Source: Planctomycetaceae bacterium (lineage in GTDB: Bacteria > Planctomycetota > Phycisphaerae > Phycisphaerales > SM1A02). From it: a stretch of 64,000 nt of DNA. The position numbers were made by a program, and so were the translations under genes. The notes beneath the pieces were generated by a model. It was given only the letters and a program-made list of their open reading frames with translations, did not search any database and had not been told where the DNA came from. Below are positions 9,633-18,029 of the stretch, one piece after another (positions within the stretch are counted from its first letter, which is position 1; every line of letters begins with the position of its first letter). The stretch is taken from positions 40,992 to 104,991 of the forward strand of contig CANLMX010000002.1 of the NCBI GenBank assembly GCA_947492385.1. Reading direction: 5' to 3'.

Positions 9633-9717
9633 CGGTCTCGGTCCTGGTGTTCGTGTCCGCATCCGTGCCTTCGGCCGGGCCCGTCGCGCCGCGTGCGCGA
9701 CCGTTCCCGGCAGGGGC

Positions 9718-12700
9718 TCATCGCCCGATCGTGCCGCGGGCGCCCTCGACCGAGAGCGTGCCCTTCGCAAGGTCCCAGCGGAACGCATGGGCACGCGCCG
9801 GCGCCGCAGTCCCGCGCCGCACGACCGTCGCGAGCCGCCCGTCCCCGCCCCGAGCGAAGCCGACCTGCGTTGGCACGTCGAGGTCGAACTCGTTGGCCTC
9901 GACGTCGACGTCGCCGGTCCGCACGGTCACGCGACCGTCCGCACGCACGCGCGTGAGTTCGGCAGGTCCACCCAGCGACAGTCCCCCATCGGCCGGGCGA
10001 GCCGCGCCGCCGGCGTCGACCCCGCGGACGGTGGCGATCATCCGGTCGGCATTCACCGTTCCGGTGGCAGCCGTCGAATCGCCCAGGTGGTCCATCACCA
10101 CGTCGCGCTCCAGCGTGATGCGTGACGAACGGTCCGCCATGCGCTCGAGCGTCAGGGAACGCTTCCACGAGAAGCGCGTCGTCCCGTGGGGGCTGAACGG
10201 GCTCTTCGGGCCATCCGCGCGCGCAGGTTCGGGCGGCGGCGGCGGGTCGAACACCAGCAGCGTGCCCGCGCCGTCGGCCGACGCGCTCCCGGAGGGTCCG
10301 TCGTACGACACGTTCGGCGCGTTCATCCGGAACAGCCGAGGTTCGCCCTCGCGGCGCGCATCGGCCCACTGGCGCGCCTCAAGCCGGACGTTGCCGACGG
10401 CGCGCATCGTCCCGATGGCCTGCGCGTCACCCGCACCCGACGCGGCCGCCTGCACCGCGCGCGGCGCACCGCCGCGCGGCAGCAGCTCGATTTGCACCTC
10501 ATCCGCGTCGAGCGCCTCGGCCTCGCGCGCATCGCGCGAGGCGCGCACCCGCACCCCGCCCTGCAAGAGGAGCAGCCCCCGGTCGGGCGTCCCGTCGCGC
10601 GACTTCACCGCCCCGTCGGCGTAGGCGAGCGACTCGCGCCACGTCGCCTGCATGCGCGGGACGCCGCCGACCCGCGGGCGGCCCACGCGGCCCTCGGCCC
10701 GCGGCAGCACCTCATCGCGGAACCCGCTGGCACGTCCGGGGCCGAGCGCCCCGAGCCGGGCGGGCATCTCCTGCACGTTCACCTCGGCGAGCTGGTCGAG
10801 CACCAGGTTCCCACGGATGACCATCACGTCGGGCCCGACCAGCCGCGCGGAGCGGCCCGCGCCATCGCCCTCGAGCCGCGTCGCGAAGACGCGCGAACCG
10901 TCCGACAGCGCAAGCTCCACGGGTCCTTCGGCGACCACCTCGCCCACGTCGCTGCGCATCGCGCCGTCAGCGGGCGCCGCGGCGCCGGGCTTCGGCTCCA
11001 CGAAGGTGGCGCGCAGGCTCGACGCCCACATCGTCTGCGCATCATCGGCCGCCATCACGTCGCCCGTCGCCACCAGCGTGCGCGGCTGGGCGTCGCCGGA
11101 CGCGTTCGGGCTGAGCGCGATTTCCACCTGCTGCGCCTCGAAGCGCCCGCCAGACTCGCCGAGCCCACGCGCCCGCACGCCGCCTGCGGCCACGATCCGG
11201 CGCGGGACGTCCTTGCGTCCCTCGGGACGGGCCTCCACGGCGAGCGAGCCCGACTCAAGCTCGAAGTCCGTGCCACGCGCCTCGACGTCGCCTTCGAAGT
11301 CCGCACCCCGGAACGAACCTTCGGCATCCCCTGTGCCCGGTGCAAGCCGCAGCGACATGCGCCGCGCCCACGACACCACGAGGGGCTTCGATCCCGCGCC
11401 GCCCATCACGATCGTCCCGGGCCCCTCGCTGGATCCCGTGCCGGCCGCGCGGTCAAGCAGGAAGCGTGCCGCATCGAGCGTGAAGTCCGGATTGCGCACC
11501 GACGCGGGTTCCTCGACCGTGCCCTCGAGCTCCATGCGCTCGACCACCGACTCGAAGGTCGCGCGCCGCGCCACCACCACCGTCTCGGACAGCGAGTCCT
11601 CGATGCGCGCAGGCGTGCCCGTGACGGTCACGCGGACGGCATCCGGCGCGCCCAGCGCAGGCGTCGACGCGCCTGCAGGCACCATCACCAGCCGTCCCTT
11701 GAACTCGATCTCGACGAGGTCATCCTCATCCGCGCGCGCGCCCACGCCCAGCGCCGCCACCGCGACCTGCGCGCGGGGCGAACCGGCTCCGGCCGCTGCG
11801 TCCACCACCGCGGACCCCGCCGGCGCGGGCGCGTCGAACGGCCCCGGCTGCGCCGCAGCCACGCCGAGCCCCCCGCCTTGGCGCATGCGGAACACCGCGC
11901 GCACGGCATCGCCCGTGACGGTCGACACGCGGGTGCCCTCCCAGCTCGTGACCGAGACCCCACCATCCATCGTCAGTTCGAAGAGGCGTCCCTCGGCCGC
12001 AGGCGGCGGTGCAGCCGCGAGCGCCACCGCGGGCACCCAACCACCGTGCCGCACGGAGGCGATCGATATGGGTGCCCCCGGCATCGGCGCACCCGCCTCG
12101 ACACGGCGCGCCTTGCCCATGCCGGCCGCGGTCCGGTTGATCCGAAGCGGCGAGAGGGCACGGTCCACCACGAGCCGCTCGATCGACCCTCCGCCAGGCG
12201 ACAACGTCATCGAAAGCCCCTCGCCATCGAAGGACACGCTGTCGCCCAGGATCCGCACCTGCCGGTCGCACCGGACTTCCCCGCTCTCGGCATCGAAGGA
12301 CGCCTCGGGGCACTCGACCACCACCTCCGGCGCATCGGCGCGCAGGTCGACGGGACGTCCGTCGCGCGGACGGTAGATCCGGATCACGACGTTTCCGGTC
12401 AGCCGACCGCTCTCGAGCTCCCGTCGCGGCACGCGCGCCGTCATGGAATCGCCACGCATCGTGACGATGCGGCCGCCTTCCCCGTACAGCACTGCGCGCG
12501 GCGCATCCATCGACAGCCGCTTGTCCGGGAGCGGATCGATGCGGGCGGCGGTGTACTGCTGCTTGAGATTCCCCTTCGCGTCGGCCACCTGGACCCATGC
12601 ACCCTCGGTCAGGCGCACGGATTCCTGCGAGCCGAACTTGGGCCCCGAGCCCGAGCGCTCCTGTTCGGAGAGCGGAGTCGGGATCACCAGCTCGGTCACG

Positions 12701-12903
12701 GGTCCCGTGTGCCGCCTCGGCGTGCGCGTCGGTCCGGAGGAACGCGCGTCGTACAACCATGCCACCCCGACGATTGCGATCGAGCCGAGCACCGCGGCCG
12801 CGGTCCAGATGAACGGCCTCCGCCGGCGACGCGCCCACCGTCGCCCCGCGTCGGGGTCGACACGCGGGCCCTGCCCCGCGTCAGGCGCTTCGGGGCCGGT
12901 CAC
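9718..12903 (-). CDS. Giant LptC/LptA (OstA)-like LPS-transport protein
   Basis: A 1061-residue protein with one N-terminal membrane anchor (about residues 30-50, preceded by an Arg-rich stretch) and no other hydrophobic helix. The rest looks periplasmic and all-beta. It has recurrent short blocks of the OstA/LptC kind (for example RLSMDAPRAVLY, RLTGNVVIRIY, VSFDGEGLSM, MRAVGNVRLEA, RITLERDVVMDH) separated by Ala/Pro/Gly linkers. E. coli LptC and LptA are each under 200 residues and lie directly downstream of kdsC. Here a single reading frame occupies that place, starting at a GTG that overlaps kdsC by 23 bases. The likely role is a membrane-anchored bridge carrying LPS across the periplasm, possibly replacing LptA oligomers. 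Family assignment is by pattern recognition and gene order; the repeat count cannot be fixed by eye. Confidence 0.7.
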   Translation of the reverse strand: MTGPEAPDAGQGPRVDPDAGRRWARRRRRPFIWTAAAVLGSIAIVGVAWLYDARSSGPTRTPRRHTGPVTELVIPTPLSEQERSGSGPKFGSQESVRLTEGAWVQVADAKGNLKQQYTAARIDPLPDKRLSMDAPRAVLYGEGGRIVTMRGDSMTARVPRRELESGRLTGNVVIRIYRPRDGRPVDLRADAPEVVVECPEASFDAESGEVRCDRQVRILGDSVSFDGEGLSMTLSPGGGSIERLVVDRALSPLRINRTAAGMGKARRVEAGAPMPGAPISIASVRHGGWVPAVALAAAPPPAAEGRLFELTMDGGVSVTSWEGTRVSTVTGDAVRAVFRMRQGGGLGVAAAQPGPFDAPAPAGSAVVDAAAGAGSPRAQVAVAALGVGARADEDDLVEIEFKGRLVMVPAGASTPALGAPDAVRVTVTGTPARIEDSLSETVVVARRATFESVVERMELEGTVEEPASVRNPDFTLDAARFLLDRAAGTGSSEGPGTIVMGGAGSKPLVVSWARRMSLRLAPGTGDAEGSFRGADFEGDVEARGTDFELESGSLAVEARPEGRKDVPRRIVAAGGVRARGLGESGGRFEAQQVEIALSPNASGDAQPRTLVATGDVMAADDAQTMWASSLRATFVEPKPGAAAPADGAMRSDVGEVVAEGPVELALSDGSRVFATRLEGDGAGRSARLVGPDVMVIRGNLVLDQLAEVNVQEMPARLGALGPGRASGFRDEVLPRAEGRVGRPRVGGVPRMQATWRESLAYADGAVKSRDGTPDRGLLLLQGGVRVRASRDAREAEALDADEVQIELLPRGGAPRAVQAAASGAGDAQAIGTMRAVGNVRLEARQWADARREGEPRLFRMNAPNVSYDGPSGSASADGAGTLLVFDPPPPPEPARADGPKSPFSPHGTTRFSWKRSLTLERMADRSSRITLERDVVMDHLGDSTAATGTVNADRMIATVRGVDAGGAARPADGGLSLGGPAELTRVRADGRVTVRTGDVDVEANEFDLDVPTQVGFARGGDGRLATVVRRGTAAPARAHAFRWDLAKGTLSVEGARGTIGR

Positions 12904-13456
12904 TCCCGGCCTCCGGCGCGCGTCCGGTGCCGGCTGCAGGGTCGAACATGGCCAGCGCGTCGTTCCATCGGTCCTGGCTTCGGAGGAGGTGCTCCACCAC
13001 CTCGCGCACCGCGCCGTGCCCGCCGTGCGCGGAGGTCACGTACGCCGCCGCCGCGCGCACCTCGGGCGCAGCATCGTGCACCGCCACAGGGTAGCCACAG
13101 CAGCGCATGGCCGCGAGGTCGGGCAGGTCATCCCCCACGAACGCCACCTGGGACAGGGGGCATCCTGCGTCCCGCGCAACGTCAGCGATGGCGGAGGCCT
13201 TGTCGACCACGCCCGCGTGGAGCCGTCGAACGCCGAGCTCCTCGAGCCGATGGCGGACGGCAAGCCCCGCGCGGCCGGTGATCACCGCGACGTCGCCCCC
13301 GAGGCGGCGCCACACGGCGATGCCCAGTCCGTCCTTCACGTTGAATCGCTTGGTCTCGTGGCCCATGTCATCGAGGGCCACGGTGCCATCGGTCAGCACG
13401 CCGTCCACGTCGAGGCACAGCACGCGGATGCCCGCGGCGTGCCCGACGGCGCTCAC
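12881..13456 (-). CDS. kdsC: 3-deoxy-D-manno-octulosonate 8-phosphate phosphatase
   Basis: HAD-superfamily phosphatase of about 191 residues that removes phosphate from KDO-8-phosphate, the precursor of the LPS inner-core sugar. The nucleophile motif is LDVDGVLTDG near residue 16. Motif II/III regions appear as VAVITGR and the metal-binding VGDDLPDL, the order expected for KdsC/YrbI. The start is a GTG sharing GTGA with the rpsT stop, and the 3' end overlaps the LptC/LptA-like gene. The C-terminal 25 residues beyond the HAD core are Pro/Arg-rich and poorly conserved. Its place directly before an OstA-like gene mirrors the proteobacterial kdsC-lptC-lptA arrangement. Confidence 0.9.
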   Translation of the reverse strand: MSAVGHAAGIRVLCLDVDGVLTDGTVALDDMGHETKRFNVKDGLGIAVWRRLGGDVAVITGRAGLAVRHRLEELGVRRLHAGVVDKASAIADVARDAGCPLSQVAFVGDDLPDLAAMRCCGYPVAVHDAAPEVRAAAAYVTSAHGGHGAVREVVEHLLRSQDRWNDALAMFDPAAGTGRAPEAGSDRPRSA

Positions 13457-13728
13457 TTCGCGGCGCCCTGCAGCGCCTTCAGCCGCTTGGTCAGCCGGCT
13501 CTTCTTGCGCGCCGCGGTGTTGCGGTGCATGGTCGAGGTCGACGACACCTTGTCGAGCACGGCGGCAACCTTGCGGAGCTCCGCCTCGGCCGCCTTCGCG
13601 TCGCGGTCATGGACCGCCTTGTCGAAGGCCTTGATCTGGTCCTTGACCCGGCGCTTGCGCCAGTTGTTGAGGGCGTTGCGCTTGGCGTTCTGTCGGACGC
13701 GCTTCTTGGCAGATTCGGTGTTCGGCAC
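13453..13728 (-). CDS. rpsT: 30S ribosomal protein S20
   Basis: A 91-residue, strongly basic protein with the S20 signature (PNTESAKKRVRQNAKRN at the start, HRNTAARKKSRLTKRL near the end). It binds 16S rRNA in the body of the 30S subunit. I place the start at the GTG at 13728, which gives the conserved N-terminus and is preceded by AAGGAAG; the track's 147-residue form is an upstream read-through. A GTG start is typical for rpsT in several phyla. It is the first gene of the rpsT-kdsC-LptC/LptA-like operon, so LPS export genes here share a transcript with a ribosomal protein. Confidence 0.95.
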   Translation of the reverse strand: MPNTESAKKRVRQNAKRNALNNWRKRRVKDQIKAFDKAVHDRDAKAAEAELRKVAAVLDKVSSTSTMHRNTAARKKSRLTKRLKALQGAAK

Positions 13729-13896
13729 GTGCTTCCTTGGGGTTCGGTCGAGCCGCACAGTATGCCACGATCCGCCGCCGTCGGCAACCGCCGTTCCGAG
13801 GCGCCGTCCCGCGCCGGTCGCGTCCCGTGCTCGGATAACCCGTGGCGTGCACCGGGTCACGGCAACCGCCCACCCCCACCGATGCGTAGTCTCCAC

Positions 13897-13927
13897 TTGA
13901 CGCGGGCGCCCGGTTTCCGGACACTAT
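13897..13927 (+). promoter_or_regulatory. Possible sigma-70-type promoter for the coiled-coil gene
   Basis: TTGACG at 13897-13902 and CACTAT at 13922-13927 are separated by 19 bases, upstream of the ATG at 13985. The -35 is good; the -10 and the long spacer are poor. It lies in the 256-base gap between divergent rpsT and the coiled-coil gene. Confidence 0.35.
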
Positions 13928-13984
13928 CGCGTTCATCCGGCGCGGGCATCCTGCCCGCGCCACGCCTTGGAGGTCCGTCAGACC

Positions 13985-15310
13985 ATGAATCAGCGCACGA
14001 CCGGCCTCGTGGTGGGCCTCGTCACCTTCGTCATCCTCACGGTCGGGCTGCTCGCCAGCACGATCTACTTCCACCTCGAGGCGCAGTCGGCGCTCGGCTC
14101 GAAGAAGCAGGCCGACGACGCCCGCGCGGCGGCGCAATCGGCCTCCACCAAGGCCGAGTCCGCCTACAAGCAGCTGGCCGGCTTCGTCGTGGGCGACGCC
14201 GAGATGACCCCGGGCGAGGACGCTCTTGCCAACATCAAGAAGGCGCTCGCCGCCGAGGACGTCGCCAACCTCAAGGTGGAGTTCGATTCGCTCCGCGCCG
14301 ACCGCGAGCAGCTCAAGCAGGACAACCAGAACCTCAAGGACCAGGTCGCCAAGGCCGAGTCGGCCGCCGACACCGCCCGCGCCGAGGCGGAGAAGTCCGC
14401 CGCCGCGGCGAACGCCGCGTCCAAGCGCGTCGACGCGGACCTCGGCACCTACCGAACCTCGGTCCAGAAGTACGAGACCGACGTCAAGAGCACCGTCGAC
14501 TCGATCAGCAAGCTGCAGGACGAGATCGACCAGCGCCGCCGCACCGAGGTCGCGGAGCTCCAGGAGAAGATCAACGCCGAGAGCGTCTCGAAGGCCACGC
14601 TGCAGACGCGCGTCGGTGAACTCGAGAAGACGGTCGACCAGTACCGCATCAAGCCGGAGAATGCCGCCAGCCTCGCGGACGGGCGCATCATCGACGTCGG
14701 CAGCCAGAACGGCGAGGTGTTCCTGTCGATCGGCTCCAAGCAGCGCGTCCAGCCCGGCATGACGTTCGACGTCTACGACTCCCCGGCTTCCATCCAGTTC
14801 AACCCGTCCAGCGGCGAACTGATCCCCGGCAAGGCCCGCGTCCAGGTCCTGAAGGTCGACGAGAACACCTCCACGGCCCGCGTCATCCCCGAGAGCCGCC
14901 GCACCGGCGCACGCACGCGCCCGGTGGTCAAGGACGACGTGATCGCCAACGTCATCTTCAGCCCCGACTACCGCTACAAGTTCCTCGTGCACGGCCTCTT
15001 CGACGTCGACAACGACGGCACGGCCACCGCCGCGGAGGCTGAGTTCGTCCGTGGGCGCATCAGCTCGTGGGGTGGCGAGGTCGTGACCGGCGATCGCCTG
15101 CGCGGCGACCTCGACTTCGTGGTCATGGGCGTGCGGCCGACCGAGCCGCTCGACCTGCCCGCCAACGCGGACGAAGGCCAGTACACGGCGCACTTCGACC
15201 TCAAGCGCGCGTACGAGACCTACAACGCACTCTTCAACGATGCGCAGGCCGCACGCGTCCCGGTCCTCAACTGGAACCGGATGCAGGTCCTGACCAACGA
15301 GGGTCGCTGA
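13985..15310 (+). CDS. Membrane-anchored coiled-coil protein, BRCT-like C-terminus
   Basis: A 441-residue protein with one N-terminal transmembrane helix (about residues 9-31). A long Ala/Lys/Glu heptad-rich coiled coil follows to about residue 220 (with repeated LQE, KAESA and LEK-type heptads). A globular C-terminal part contains DVGSQNGEVFLSIG and, near 340-375, LFDVDNDGTATAAE...GGEVV...DFVVMG. The last segment has the GG-x-V and hydrophobic spacing of a BRCT-like fold. I do not recognise an established family. The topology suggests a periplasmic or cytoplasmic tether. The start is ATG 13985, 11 bases after GGAGG; an in-frame start at 13967 is less likely. It is followed 19 bases later by the LpxL-type gene. 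Confidence 0.7.
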   Translation: MNQRTTGLVVGLVTFVILTVGLLASTIYFHLEAQSALGSKKQADDARAAAQSASTKAESAYKQLAGFVVGDAEMTPGEDALANIKKALAAEDVANLKVEFDSLRADREQLKQDNQNLKDQVAKAESAADTARAEAEKSAAAANAASKRVDADLGTYRTSVQKYETDVKSTVDSISKLQDEIDQRRRTEVAELQEKINAESVSKATLQTRVGELEKTVDQYRIKPENAASLADGRIIDVGSQNGEVFLSIGSKQRVQPGMTFDVYDSPASIQFNPSSGELIPGKARVQVLKVDENTSTARVIPESRRTGARTRPVVKDDVIANVIFSPDYRYKFLVHGLFDVDNDGTATAAEAEFVRGRISSWGGEVVTGDRLRGDLDFVVMGVRPTEPLDLPANADEGQYTAHFDLKRAYETYNALFNDAQAARVPVLNWNRMQVLTNEGR

Positions 15311-15329
15311 GCCTCCGGGCGCGGCCTCG

Positions 15330-16382
15330 ATGGGCGCCCGGCGCACCCTGCCCCCTCCCGTCCGCACGGCGGTCGCGTTGGCGCAGTACGGCGCCGCACG
15401 ATCGTTCGAGTGGCTGTTCGGTGCGTTCCCGCCGGAACAGAACCTCCGCACGGCGGGGGTCGTGGCGGACACGTGGGCCGCACTGAACCCGCACCGGCTC
15501 GCACGCGCCGCCGGCAACGTGCGGCGTGCATTCCCCGACCTTCCGGAACGGGACGTCGATGCGCTCGCCCGCGCCAGCGTGCGCTACATGTTCCGGACGT
15601 ACATGGTGGACGCGTTCCAGCTGCCGCGGCTGCTCACGGAGGAGACGTGGCCGCGCCACGTCGATCTCGACGAGGCCCGCCGCGGCATCGAGACGATGAT
15701 CGGCGATCGGCCCGCGATCTTCCTCGCACCGCATGCGGGCAACTGGGAGTTGCTGGGGTTCTTCCCGACCCTCATGGGGTTCCGGATGCATGCCCTCGCC
15801 CGGCCGCTCGACAATCCGTACCTCTGGGCATGGGCCCTCGGCAAGCGCCAGGCGCGCGGCATGCGCGTCATCACCAAGTACGGCGCGACGGATGAGCTGC
15901 AGCGCATCGTGACCGACGGCGGGCGCATCGCGTTGATCGCCGACCAGGATGCGGGCCAGGACGGCGTGTTCGTCCCGTACTTCGGCCAGATGGCGAGCGC
16001 CTACAAGTCGGTGGCGTTGCTCGCGCTGCGATACGAGCTGCCGATCGTGGTGGGCGTGGCGCTCCGCCATGGCCCCGGGTTCTCGTACCGGGTGCACACC
16101 ACCGATGTCATCCGCCCGCAGGACTGGGCCGACCAGGAGGACCCCGTCTTCTGGATCACGGCGCGCTATAACCACGCGATGGAGCGCGCCGTCATGCTCG
16201 ACCCGGGGCAGTACCTCTGGATCCACCGCCGGTGGAAGAGCCGCCCGCGCTGGGAACGCGACCGCAAGCCCATGCCGGAACGCGTGCAGGCGAAGTTGCG
16301 TGCGCTCCCGTGGCTTGCCCCCGGCACCGTCGACCGACTGGTCGCCGACGCGGCACGCGTGGCCGAGGGCGCGGCGGCGTGA
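15330..16382 (+). CDS. Lipid A acyltransferase, LpxL/HtrB family
   Basis: A 350-residue member of the lysophospholipid acyltransferase group that adds secondary acyl chains to lipid A at the inner membrane. The catalytic HX4E motif is HAGNWE near residue 131. The ADQDAGQDGVFVPYFG block and the C-terminal LWIHRRWKSRP signature complete the family pattern. The N-terminus is only moderately hydrophobic. It overlaps the downstream receiver-domain gene by GTGA. With kdsC, lptB and the Lpt-like proteins in the window it supports a genuine LPS layer. A homologue acting on another lipid cannot be excluded. Confidence 0.9.
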   Translation: MGARRTLPPPVRTAVALAQYGAARSFEWLFGAFPPEQNLRTAGVVADTWAALNPHRLARAAGNVRRAFPDLPERDVDALARASVRYMFRTYMVDAFQLPRLLTEETWPRHVDLDEARRGIETMIGDRPAIFLAPHAGNWELLGFFPTLMGFRMHALARPLDNPYLWAWALGKRQARGMRVITKYGATDELQRIVTDGGRIALIADQDAGQDGVFVPYFGQMASAYKSVALLALRYELPIVVGVALRHGPGFSYRVHTTDVIRPQDWADQEDPVFWITARYNHAMERAVMLDPGQYLWIHRRWKSRPRWERDRKPMPERVQAKLRALPWLAPGTVDRLVADAARVAEGAAA

Positions 16383-16765
16383 CCGGCCCGGGCGCGAGGC
16401 TCGAAGGTGTCCGCGTGCTGGTCGTCGACGACGACGCGGACATCCGCGAAGCGATGGGCCTCGCGCTGCGCTCCGAGGGTGCGACGGTCGAGGACGCCCC
16501 CGACGGGAGCGTCGCCTCGCACCTGCTGGCGGCCCGACGGCCCGATGCGATGGTGCTGGACCTGATGCTCCCCGGACAGAGCGGGTTCGCCGTGCTCGAG
16601 CGGGCGCGATCCGGCCCGTCCCCGGTGCCCGTCGTGATGGTGACGGCCAACCGCGGGCAGCGGCATGCCGAGATGGCCCGCTCGCTCGGCGCCGAGACCT
16701 ACCTGGTCAAGCCGGTTCCGCTCGCGCGCCTCGTCGACGCGGTCGCCGCCGCCGCAGGCAGGTGA
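16379..16765 (+). CDS. Single-domain response regulator (receiver only)
   Basis: A 128-residue CheY-like receiver with no output domain. The acidic pocket is DDD (residues 17-19), the phospho-acceptor is Asp61 in VLDLMLPG, the switch Thr89 lies in MVTAN and the conserved Lys111 in LVKP. The GTG start overlaps the LpxL stop (GTGA), and the track's longer ORF is a shadow of that gene. No histidine kinase is nearby. Coupling to an LPS acyltransferase is unusual and may mean nothing beyond operon packing. Confidence 0.9.
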   Translation: MTGPGARLEGVRVLVVDDDADIREAMGLALRSEGATVEDAPDGSVASHLLAARRPDAMVLDLMLPGQSGFAVLERARSGPSPVPVVMVTANRGQRHAEMARSLGAETYLVKPVPLARLVDAVAAAAGR

Positions 16766-16826
16766 CGCCCCGGCCCGCACCCACTATCGTTGGTCGCCGA
16801 TCCCCCTCATCCCCCGGAACCGCACG

Positions 16827-17129
16827 ATGCCGATCGTCAACTACGCCATCCAGAACCGCACGAAGTCCGAGGACGGCGCGCTGCTGCCGATCGGGGCGCG
16901 CGCCGAAGTGCTGGCCGGGCTGGAATCCTGCAACACGGCGCCGGACCATGCCGGCGGGAATGTCCTGTACGGACCGGGGCTGCAGATCCACATGCTCCCG
17001 GGCGAGGACCCGATCCGGCAGATGAATCTCATCATCACGGAGCCGGACATCGCGTGGGAGGTCATCCTCCGCATGCGCGAACAGTTCCGCTGGCGATTCA
17101 CCGACCTCGAGACCGGCGATTCCCTGTGA
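16827..17129 (+). CDS. Conserved-looking hypothetical protein (100 aa)
   Basis: A soluble 100-residue protein beginning MPIVNYAIQNRTK, without signal peptide or membrane segment. The composition is ordinary (charged and aromatic residues spread along the chain, LQIHMLPGEDPIR in the middle, REQFRWRFTDLE near the end), unlike the Arg/Ala/Pro shadows. I do not recognise the family. It is convergent with the next gene, leaving 15 bases between stop codons. Confidence 0.65.
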   Translation: MPIVNYAIQNRTKSEDGALLPIGARAEVLAGLESCNTAPDHAGGNVLYGPGLQIHMLPGEDPIRQMNLIITEPDIAWEVILRMREQFRWRFTDLETGDSL

Positions 17130-17144
17130 CGCCGGGCGGCAGGT

Positions 17145-17522
17145 TCACTCGAGCGGTTCGCTCTCGATCCCTGCATGCTCTCCGGCGCGATGCTTCTCGA
17201 CGTAGCGACGCACCCAGTTCTCCCAGGTCTTGCCGGCCGCCGTGTCCTTGCCGGTGAACTCGATGCGGCGCACGTCCGCGCACGCGATGGTGCGCTTGGC
17301 GCCGGTCGACGTCTCGATCACGCGCAGCGAGGCCCCTCCGGGAAGGTCGCGGTGATCGAACACGAAGCACTCGGTGCGTGATCCGTCCTCGAGCGTGAGG
17401 GTCACGTCGCCCCGGTAATCGAACGCCTCGCCGAACGCACGCGCCCGTCGGTCGGCAGGAATGGCGGACAGGTCGACGACGGCGCCTTGGCCGATGGCGT
17501 GCTCGGTGGTTTCCATGGTCAT
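17145..17522 (-). CDS. Hypothetical protein (about 125 aa)
   Basis: A small soluble protein of mixed alpha/beta composition with TLTLEDGSRTECFVFDHRD in the middle and a charged C-terminus (WENWVRRYVEKHRAGEH). It is not recognised. The ATG at 17522 forms an ATGA overlap with the upstream gene. The second ATG at 17516 has a better spaced GGAG (7 bases) and may be the true start. It forms a two-gene minus-strand operon with its neighbour. Confidence 0.65.
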   Translation of the reverse strand: MTMETTEHAIGQGAVVDLSAIPADRRARAFGEAFDYRGDVTLTLEDGSRTECFVFDHRDLPGGASLRVIETSTGAKRTIACADVRRIEFTGKDTAAGKTWENWVRRYVEKHRAGEHAGIESEPLE

Positions 17523-17905
17523 GCTCCGCCCTTCGGGTGGGTCCGGCCGGCGCTGCGCCGCGCATCCTCGGCGGCCGCGCACAGCATCTCGTCGAGTTCG
17601 CGCATCAGCGACCGGGCCTCTGCCGCGGCCGCCTCGAGCGCCGTGCATCCCCGGATCTGGCGCATCGGGTCCACGCGGTGGGCGTCCGCGAGCCGGCGAT
17701 CCAGGGCCGCGGCCTCGGCCTCGAGCGCGGCCGCCACGGCACAGGCCGCGGAGAGCGCGGCCAGCCGAGGATCGTTCGACGGGAGGTCCGAGAGCGCGGA
17801 CGTGCCGGACAGGCGCAGGCGCGCGTCCGTGGCATGACCCTCGCCTTGAGGGGCGTTGGTCACGGGCTCGCGTTGCTTCGGGCGGGTCGGTGAGGCGATG
17901 TCCAT
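17519..17905 (-). CDS. Hypothetical Ala-rich helical protein (128 aa)
   Basis: An Ala/Glu/Arg-rich sequence, probably mostly helical (LSAACAVAAALEAEAAALDRRL, then LEAAAAEARSLMRELDEML), with short polar ends. It has no signal peptide. I do not recognise the family, and the Ala richness makes it less certain than its neighbours. The ATGA coupling to the next gene supports it as real. Confidence 0.55.
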   Translation of the reverse strand: MDIASPTRPKQREPVTNAPQGEGHATDARLRLSGTSALSDLPSNDPRLAALSAACAVAAALEAEAAALDRRLADAHRVDPMRQIRGCTALEAAAAEARSLMRELDEMLCAAAEDARRSAGRTHPKGGA

Positions 17906-17948
17906 GCGTGAACGACGGGTGCGGGGAAGCCCAGACGGGCTTCAACCT

Positions 17949-17966
17949 CCCGCCGTCCGTGGCGGG
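17949..17966. other. Perfect hairpin in divergent intergenic region
   Basis: CCCGCC-GTCCGT-GGCGGG is a perfect 6-bp stem with a 6-base loop, between the hypothetical gene starting at 17905 (minus) and galE at 18030 (plus). It could be a 5' leader structure or operator; it lacks a U tract. Confidence 0.35.
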
Positions 17967-18029
17967 AAAGATGACTCATCATACGCATTCCCCCGACGAT
18001 TCCGCACCTGCTAACCTGCCGATAACACC

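Noticed and set aside
10186-13281. A 1031-residue plus-strand ORF opposite the LptC/LptA-like gene
   Set aside because: Arg/His/Pro-rich antisense frame. The minus-strand frame has an anchor helix, OstA-like blocks and operon context.
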